From Limnomonas spitsbergensis (lineage: Eukaryota > Chlorophyta > Chlorophyceae > Chlamydomonadales), in assembly GCA_037349105.1 (NCBI GenBank), contig JAYJMM010000082.1, positions 1,364,001 through 1,428,000 of the forward strand: 64,000 nucleotides of DNA, in the 5' to 3' direction. The translations under genes were made by a program, and so were the position numbers. Position 1 is the first letter of the stretch. Every line of letters starts with the position of its first letter. This document shows, in pieces, positions 33,101 to 42,100 of the stretch. The notes under the pieces were generated by a model. The model was not told the origin of the DNA and searched no databases. It worked only from the letters and a program-made list of their open reading frames with translations.

Positions 33101-36100
33101 TTAATACCGCACACCCCTCCCTTTGCCCACTGCCTCAGGCAACATGGTTAATAACGGACCGGAGGATGTAGGTGCACCCGGGCAGAATCCCCTCTGCAAG
33201 GTTCCCATATCTGCCTTGAAGCAAAACGCCACCGATCCGGTACCTGCCGTGAACCCTGAGTGGCTGTTTGCCGGTTTGTCGCCTTCAAAGGACAGCATCG
33301 AAGAGCTGTCCTCGTTCACCATGCTGGAGCCGAGCCTGCTGCACATCGGCACCTTGGGTGCGCACCCAGACGCGTGGAAAGTGTTCACCCGGGAGGTATA
33401 CAACACGTACGGTCAGGCGTCGGCCATCCGGTTCGCCGTGGACGTGGCTAAGGCGACGGGCCAGCTGACGCCGTCCGTCGAAGCCGCGGTGGCAGACGCT
33501 GTGCTGGCTGCCGCGGCCGTCGTGCGCGCGCTCGCTGCAGGCGCTCGGGTGGAGAGGCGGGGCGCTGCGACGCGCTGGCGGTCCCAGGTCCGCGCGGAGT
33601 TGGATTCGGCGCAAGAGGCGGGCGCGGAAGCTGTCCAGAAGCTGGGTCTCCTGCTTCTGGGTGAGTTTTTGTTGTTGGTTCATCATGAATGCCTCCACCC
33701 TGGCAACCAACCATCCTGGAACGATTTAAACAGGTCCTGCTGCTACGTGAGGCAGGTGTGGAAACCATCCAGAAACTGGGACTCCGGCCGCTGGGTGAGT
33801 AGTGCTTATTTTTTCGTGGCTCAGAATTTTTTGGGCTACATTTCAGCTACCTGAAAGCCTCCCAACCGGAGGCCTCATGCTGTCGTGCATGGCCAATGTG
33901 TGCAATTCACCATGCATTTACCTAACTCATGGAATGTGTGCAATTCACCATGCATTTACCTAACTCATGGGATGTGTGCAATTCACCATGCATTTACCTA
34001 ACGCATGGAATGTGTGCAATTCACCATGCATTTACCTAACTCATGGGATGTGTGCAATTCACCATGCATTTACCTAACGCATGGAATGTGTGCATCTCCT
34101 CATGAAACGCACGTTATTGGCCGTGCATTTACCTAGCTCAGGGAATGCGCGCTCGTCACCCTGCACTGCCTTCTGCCTGGCCACGATTCAGATGGGGATC
34201 CAGTGAGTGACCAGGTAAACGAGTGCGACATGTTCGCCCTCTCGCTTCTCAGAGAGATCCCTAAACCAAGAATCTTTAAAGTTTCTGCCTGGCCACGCTT
34301 CAAGGGGGGACCCAGTCAGTGACCAGGGAAGTGACGGCGACATTTTTGCCTTCACGCCATTAAGTTTTGTCCCTTAACCCTGAATCATGAACACTTCTGT
34401 TCATACTTAGGTGGGCGACGGTGTCCACGCGTCGAATGGGGAACCAAACAGCGACCGAGGTGGCAAGAGCGGCATCCTTGCCTTCCCGCTACTTCAAGTT
34501 ATCCCTACACCCTGAATCTCGAACCCTTGTGCCTGGCCACACCCCAAGTGGGGACCCACGAGGGCGGCATGTTTGTCTTCTTGCTATCCCTAAAGCCTGC
34601 ATCATAAGCCCTTCTGCGGGGCCACGCTTCGAATGGGGACCCTAGCAGTAACCAGGAAACTGTTTGGGACATGCTTGCTGTCACGCTACTTTTTTTTGTC
34701 TCTCTATACCCTGAATCATAAACCCTTGTGTTTGGCCACGCTTCAGGTAAGAACCCAAGCACGGACCAGGGAATTGAGGGCAACACGTTTGCCTTCGCGC
34801 TACTTTAAGTCATCCCCAAGCCCTGAATCAGAAACCCTTCTGTATGTCCACGCTTCAGATGGGGACCCAAGCAGCGATGGTCAGAGCGGCATGTTCGCCG
34901 TTGCGCTGTTTGTTGCCCTGGCCTCGATGGTGAGGCGAGGGAGCGGGATCAGCCTGGGGGCGGCGGCCAGACCCGGCGAGGGATGTGGGATCCAGAAGGC
35001 GGCGGCCGCTACTGACCCGGGCGAGGGGAGCGCTGGAGGCCCGGCCTCGATGGCGATGCGCAGGAGCGGGATCAAACTAGTAGAGGCGGCCGGCCCTGGC
35101 GATGGAAATGGGGTCCATTGTGCGGCGGCAGCTGGCTCTGACAAGGGGAGCGGGATCAACCTAGTGGCAACTGCCGGCCCTGGCGGAGAGAGCGCCGGAG
35201 ACCCGAGACCTGCGCCTGCAGTGCCCGATGACAGCCTCTCGGAGGCGGCAGCTGCTAATCCCTCCGGGCGCTCCATGCTTTTTGTCTGGCCTGCGGATGC
35301 GGCAGCGGTCCCTTTCCTGCGCCCTGACGATCTGCCAGCTGCCGCTGCCTCACCTGCTCCTGCTGGTGCTGGAGAGGTGGTTTCCTCCAGGCGTGCAGAT
35401 TTGGATGTCCCCACCGCTGTTGCTGCTCCTGCTACAGCTGCTGCGCGTACCGCTCCTGTTGCTCCTGCAACACCTGTTGCTGGTGTTGCTGCTGGTGGTG
35501 TTGCGCCGCATGGCCTGTGGGGTCTGGTCTGCAGCGTGTCGGAGATCCAGAGGCAGTTGCAGCTCACTGCTCCGGCCAATGTCATCAAGCAGGTGCTTAT
35601 AAGCTGCGGGCCGCTGCAGCTAGTGATGCTCATCAAGGCCTGGCTGCTGGGGCTAGCTACTATCTTCAGGTGGGGAAGGCTGCTGGGCTTGGCTCTTAGG
35701 GTTGGCCGTAAGGGTTCATTGCTTGGCTTGACTGCTAGGCTTGACTTCTAGGGTTGACTGCTAGGCTTGACTTATAGAGTGGGCTAATAGGGTTGACAAC
35801 TAGGGTTGGCTGCTAGGATTGACTGCTAGAATTGGCTAAAAATGTTTGATTGCTAGGGATGACCGCTAGGGATGACTGCTAGGGTTGACTGCTAGAGTTG
35901 ACTGCCAAGGTTGACTGATAAGGCTGACTGCCAGGGTTTTATTGCTAGGGTTCACTGGTAGGGTTGGCTGCTAGGGTTGGCTGCTAGGGTTGGCTGCTAG
36001 GGTTGACTGCTAGGGTTGGCTGTTAGGGTTGGCTGTTAGGGTTGACTCGTAGGGTTGACTGTTAGGGTTGACTGCTAGGGTTGCCTAGTAGAGTTGATTG

Positions 36101-39100
36101 CTAGGGTTGGCTGCTAGGGTTAAATGCTAGGGTTGACTGCTAGGGTTGGCTGTTAGGGTTCGCTGTTAGGGTTGACTCGTAGGGTTGACTGCTAGGGTTG
36201 CCTAGTAGAGTTGATTGCTAGGGTTGGCTGCTAGGGTTAAATGCTAGGGTTGACTGATAGGGTTGGCTACTAGGCTTGGCAGTTAGGATTGACTGGTAGG
36301 GTTGGCTGCTAGGGTTGACTGCGACCCTCGGTGGAGGGTGAGCTGGCAAGATTTATGACCTTGCCTACAGCTGGCGATGCTCATCAAGGCCTTGTTGATA
36401 GGGCTTGCCGCCATCTGCTGCTGAGGTTGACTTAGGTGGGGCTGGCCGCTAGGGTTAGGCACAATGCTCACAAGGTTGGCTAACATCCCCTGCTGAGCGT
36501 AAGGCTGGTGAGCGTCATACTTCCGCCTGAAAGCAGCTTGCAAATATTTGATTACAATGTTCTCCGATGAGGGCAGGGGACATACATCTATGCACTCGGA
36601 CCTGGCTGTGTCGACCTTAGCCCCGCTGCCGTGTAAAAGGCCTTAGGGCACAGCACATTGTGTACTGCCCTTCCATTTGCGTCCTTATCCTTCAGCCTGC
36701 GGCTATTCGTCGCCAACCTGTCCCTCCACTCCAATTTCTTTCTACTTGCGTTTCTCTGTCTACTCTGTTCCCCCGCTCCATCGTCTTTACCTCAAGACTT
36801 CCATTCATAGTTATCTATGCCGCCTCGAGTGTTTTGTATCCCTCGACCAAGTGTTACTTGTAACTCCTCTAACGGTTATTTCTCCTACCACGAATTGTTT
36901 CTTCAGCCTTCCACTTGCGGTTTGCACTGCCTGATCCCTGCATAAAATACTGGAAGCCCTACTTAATCAATCCTCACATGAAACACGGTAACGGCGCGGA
37001 TGTGGCTTCGGCCCAGGCTGCGCTATTTCCGTAAGTCTCACGCCCCCCCACGGGGCGTCGCTTTCTTTCTTTTACACGCTCCCCCCACTCTGAATCTTCC
37101 CTGAAGGCCTTGGAGACTGATCGGAAGGGGCAGGGTGTGGCGACAGCCGCTCAACATGTTCTACTTTGCTCAGTTTGTGGTTGGAGTGTGGACTATCTTG
37201 GCCGCTTCCACGTACTGGTCTGCGTACCGTAACTGGCAGGGCACCGGCGGACATGGTGCCACATGGCCCCTCATGGCTTTCCTGCTTGTGCTGCAAGTGA
37301 GTGAACGTGTGAACCGCCTAGGCAGTTCTTGCCGCAGCTGTCAGCTCAGGTGGGAACAGGGCAGGCTCTCTCGTGGCCTTTCTGCTTGCGCTGCAAGTGT
37401 GTGAGATTGTGTAAACTGGCAGTGATTTCGTGGAAGTGTGAAAGTTTGTCAGCACGAGCAGTTGTAAGTCCCTGCTAATAAAGCGTTGAAAGTTTGTAGT
37501 GATAAATTTTGGCATACCGTACGCGCGTGACAGGGTCAGCTTACAGGCTGCGATCGTGCAGCAATGTGACTCGCCTTAGGAACAGTCACACACCACAAAC
37601 TGTGGAAGCATTTGTGATAACCACTGAACAAACCGTGTGACCGTGTCGTTGTTTTTGGTGAACACTGACCAGAGTTTGATTGAGTACTTGCCAGCATGCC
37701 TATGATAGGCCCCGCTGGTCAGCCATTACTGGGCTGATGGGGAACATACCTGTTCAACAAGGGGCCCAAGCTGCAGGGCATGCTGCACCAAGCCACGGCG
37801 CCATGACGTAGCTGAATTGTAGCTATACACCGTAACATCAACAGTCTATGACTTAACACCTCTGGGCACTGCTCATTGAGGGCTGACGGGTGGCGTATAC
37901 CGTGGCGTATATGGAAATATACGTATATACGCTGTATATACGCGTATATGTTTGAAATGCGTATATACGGCATGACGTATTTAGTCATTTTTAAAAGCGC
38001 ACGCCCTGCTCTGAGCAATTGCTCGTTTATCCACGCCGAATCAGCGTTCTCGTTTCTTCTCAGTTCGGCAAAGCCCCCCCGGGTGGTCGAAGTTCACGAA
38101 GGTCGAAGGTCACGCGACAGCTGCAACTCCGCTTTTCTACGCGCAATTCGACGTGGATCATTACCAACACGGACTTGGCCAGCAATAGAGTTGTGACTAT
38201 TTGTTTGAAACCCTGTAACATTGCAACTAAGGGGGTTTGCATGGGGTCTGGGAGACCCCGTCCGCACCTGCACCTGCCCTCTGAAAAGTCGCATACCCGC
38301 TTGCTGCTGGACAAAGAACATTGCATCAGTGCTGTTCACTCTGCGAGCAGACCTCAAGACTGCGCAGTGCTATGCCATCACCACAGAAGTCTGGCCGCGA
38401 ACCTGACACTTGATTTGTTGTCGTATTTGAGCTGAATTTAAGGCTGACATGAGTAAAGTCATTTTTGTATTGATGAAGTGATGGGGGGAGGTCAAGGCAT
38501 GAAATGCCCTAGGTTTCAAGTTTTTTAATGATTGTCAGGTCCTCATATATATATACGTATACAGTATATACGCTTATACATGTGTATACGTGTATATTTG
38601 GCAGAATATACGGTATATACCAGCCCTACTGCTCAATAAGGCTCGGCAGCATGGGCGCCAACTGTCTGCTAAGACAGCAACACCAAAAAAACTATGACAT
38701 AGCACCTCTGGGAGTCTAGGCCTTGCTCGAAAAGGCCTGGCCAGTGTGAGCCTGCAACTGAATATCAACCCATAATGTCAACAGTATGACGTCACACCTC
38801 TGAACTCTGCTCAATAAGGCCCGGCAACATGAGCCTCTAACTGTCTAGCAGCACCTTAATATCGGCAGTGGTGGTGTCCTGCCCTGCCCCACGTGCCTCA
38901 CCTCTCCCTCCGCCCCCAAAGCCCACAAGGGTGGCCAACCAGCAAGCCCCACCATATCCTTTCGTTACTCCAGAATTTTCAAATTCACGCCAACACCTGC
39001 TCCCCAACATCTATGAGCACAGCCAACCGGATACCCTGTGCCATGTTTCATGCCTCACCCTCTCTCACACCGACACCTGCACCATCACACTGCCTCTCAA

Positions 39101-42100
39101 CCTCTCCGTCCCCAGCCAACCAGATACCTATGCCTTGTTTTGCCTCACCCTCTCTTACACTAACGCAATCACCTGTCTCTCAACCCATCTCCCTCCCCAG
39201 CCTACCAGAGAGGCCATCCCCAAGAAGACCCTGATATCCTGCATGCCTCACCCCTCTCCTTCCGCCCCCCCAGCCCACTAGGGAGGCCACCATTCAAAAG
39301 GCGCTCATGCGCATCATTGCGACCGTGTGCGGAGTCATGATTGCATACGGCCTCACGTCCGTTAGCGAGGAGCCACGCTGGCTCATCCCAATATCGACGC
39401 TGGTGGTTGCTGGGCCCTTCTGGCTGCTACCTGACAACCGTTCGTGCGTGAAGCTGCGCGTCATGGGTGATCTCATGTGAGAAGTGGAAGAAATTGAATG
39501 GAAACCCGAACCCTTTAACTCACAACCCTGAACCCTGATATCTGCGCATGTCATCAGATAAAGCTGCGCGTCATGGGCGATCTCATGTGAGAAGTGGATG
39601 AAATTGAATCTGAACCTGAACCCTAAACCTCGATATCTGCGCTCTTCATCAAGTGGAGCTGCGTATCATGGATGGCCTCATTTGATAAGTGGAAGACTTA
39701 AAACATAAACCTCAAAACGGCAACTCACAAGCCTTAACCCTGGTATGTGAGCACTTAATTGGGTGGAGCTGTGTATCATGGGCGGCTTCATTTGAGAAGT
39801 GGAGGGAATTAAAACTCAATCCAAAACCTTCAAATTGGAAGCCTTAACCCTGATATCTGCGCACTTTATAGGGGAAGCTGTGTACCATGGGCGGCCTCGT
39901 GTGAGGCGAAGAAGAAACCCTAAACCTTATCATAACTGAAACTCTTAATCATAAACCCTTGATCCTTCGCACTTCAGGCGTAAAGCTGCGCATCATGGGT
40001 GGGGCTCGTTTGAGACCAGGAAGGAGGAAACCCTATTAACCCTGAATGTTAGGGTTCAGGGTTCAAACCCTGAAACCTTCCATTGAGGTTGCTTCTGCTG
40101 GAGTTCAGGTGCATAATGACCCCTGGCCCGGGGGCCTATTGCAGCATGCACCACTGGCCAGAGGCCGGTTGAATTATGATCATTTTTGTTTTCATTGGAA
40201 TTATGATCATTTTTGTTTTCATGAGAATTATGGGACTTATGATCATTTTTGTTTTCATGGGCCCTGCGGTGGCTCACCAGCTGCTTGCTGTTGGTAGTGG
40301 TCTGGAGCGCAGGCAAACAAAAATGATGTCTGGAAACAACAAGACTTGCACACCCAGTTGAAATTACAATGCTGTCGCACCTCCTGGCTCTGAAGATAAA
40401 GAGGATGGCTGGAAACAACAGGACTTGCACGCCCTCTCAGTTGAATTGAGAAACTTGCACGCCAATTTCAGTGCCAGGACGCGCGCAAGCATGGGGAAAT
40501 TGAAATGCTTGCGCACGTCCTGGCACTTAAATTAGGTGCGCTGGCACCCTCTTTCTCATGAAAATGGTAGCATGTAAATGCACCTTCTTTCCACCAACAA
40601 ATGAAACACTGGGCGCACCCCGTCACAGGTATTTCTGCATCAGCTTCACGTTTGCGTACTCCATGACCATGGGGTACTCCGGGGTCTACGGCATCCGCCA
40701 GACAGTCCTCACACGCCTGGTCTCCCAGGTGAGGTCCCGCTGGTGATAGTACTGCATGTAGTGCTCATCTGGCGGGTTGGGGGCGCTTACATGTTCCCAG
40801 CATGTTTCATTAATCCTGACACGTCTGGTCACTCAGATAAGGTCCCGCTGGTGGTACTGCATGTAGTACTCATCTGACATTGGCTCAGAATAAGAAGGCT
40901 TGCACAGTTGCACGCCTTCTCAATGGAAATTAATGCTGGTGCACCTCCTGGCACTGAAAATAGTTATGCTGGCACCCTCCTTTTTTTTAATGATAATGCT
41001 CATGCGCCATCCTCTCACCAACACAAGAAGTAAGTTGTCACACATCTGGTCTCCCAGATGAGGTCCCGCTGGTGGAACTGCATGTCATGCCCATCTGACT
41101 GGTTGGGGGCATAGGCTGCTCTGTCATGCCCCGTGACATCAGCTCCAGGTGCGTCGTGGCAATCGTGGCCATTATTGTCACGTTCCCATGCAGCAACCCC
41201 ACTCTCACCTGCTAAGCCCTAAAACCTCAACGTCATGCCCCCTGACATCAGTTATCGGGTTGTGTCGTGGCCATGGTGGTCATCATTGTCATCTTCCCAT
41301 GCATAAACGCCATGCATAGACCCCATTCCAACCCCCTAAGTCCCTAAACCCTAAACGCCATGCCCCTAATATTGAGGTGCATCGTGGCCATGGTGGTTGC
41401 CATTGTCATCTTGCCATGCATAAACCACACTCTGAGCAACCTGCTAAGCCCGAAACCCTCAACCCTAACTGCCATGCCCCTGATCAGATCCTGGGATGCG
41501 TTGTTGCCATGGTAGTTGCCATCGTAATATTCCCAATATCCGGCGTTGCAACAGCCACCGGCGGCGCCGTCGAAGCGCTTGCGGAGATGAGCACCATCTG
41601 CATGTCCCTCGCCGACATCCTGAGAAGCAACCGTCGCAGAGGCGAGGAGGACGGGGAGGCGCTCAAGAGCCCGCAGCAGCCCGAGCGCGCTCAGTGGGAA
41701 GAGCTCGGCGAGCGGCGGACGCGTGTCAAGGAAGCTTTCTTGGCAATGACGTTGCAGCTGGTATCGCTGCGGGCCTACCCTTTGAGCACTGCTGTTGCGC
41801 GGAGGACCGAGGGAGCCCAGCTGATGGACATGTTGCATGGGAAGTATGCCTCCGTGGGCCGATCCCAGCAGGTAAGAGCACCGCGCTGTTTCGTAATCCA
41901 GGATGCTCCAGCGAAAACTCGGCAGGGCTTGCTGTTTCAGGATTTCCAGGACGGCCGAAGCGTCTTGGTGCTCCAAGCCCTGCTGCTTCGGCCACTGGCT
42001 GTAGGACCTTCCAGGTTAAGTTTCCCTTTTGCCTGTGGTGACTGGCCTGCAGCCTGCCAAAACTGGCGTCAATATAGAGCATCACCTGGGGCTCAAGGTG

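Noticed and set aside
33895..34095. Regular short repeats resembling a CRISPR array
   Set aside because: Repeats are directly adjacent with no unique spacers, the DNA is eukaryotic, and the array lies in an intron. It is a minisatellite.
34881..35636. 251-codon minus-strand frame opposite transporter exon 6
   Set aside because: It is a low-complexity Ala/Pro/Gly-rich shadow of the GC-rich exon. The plus strand fits the splice phase of the transporter.
35700..36330. Possible internal telomere array (TAGGGTT words)
   Set aside because: Each TAGGGTT is followed by GACTGC or GGCTGC. The unit is 13 bp and not a telomere repeat.
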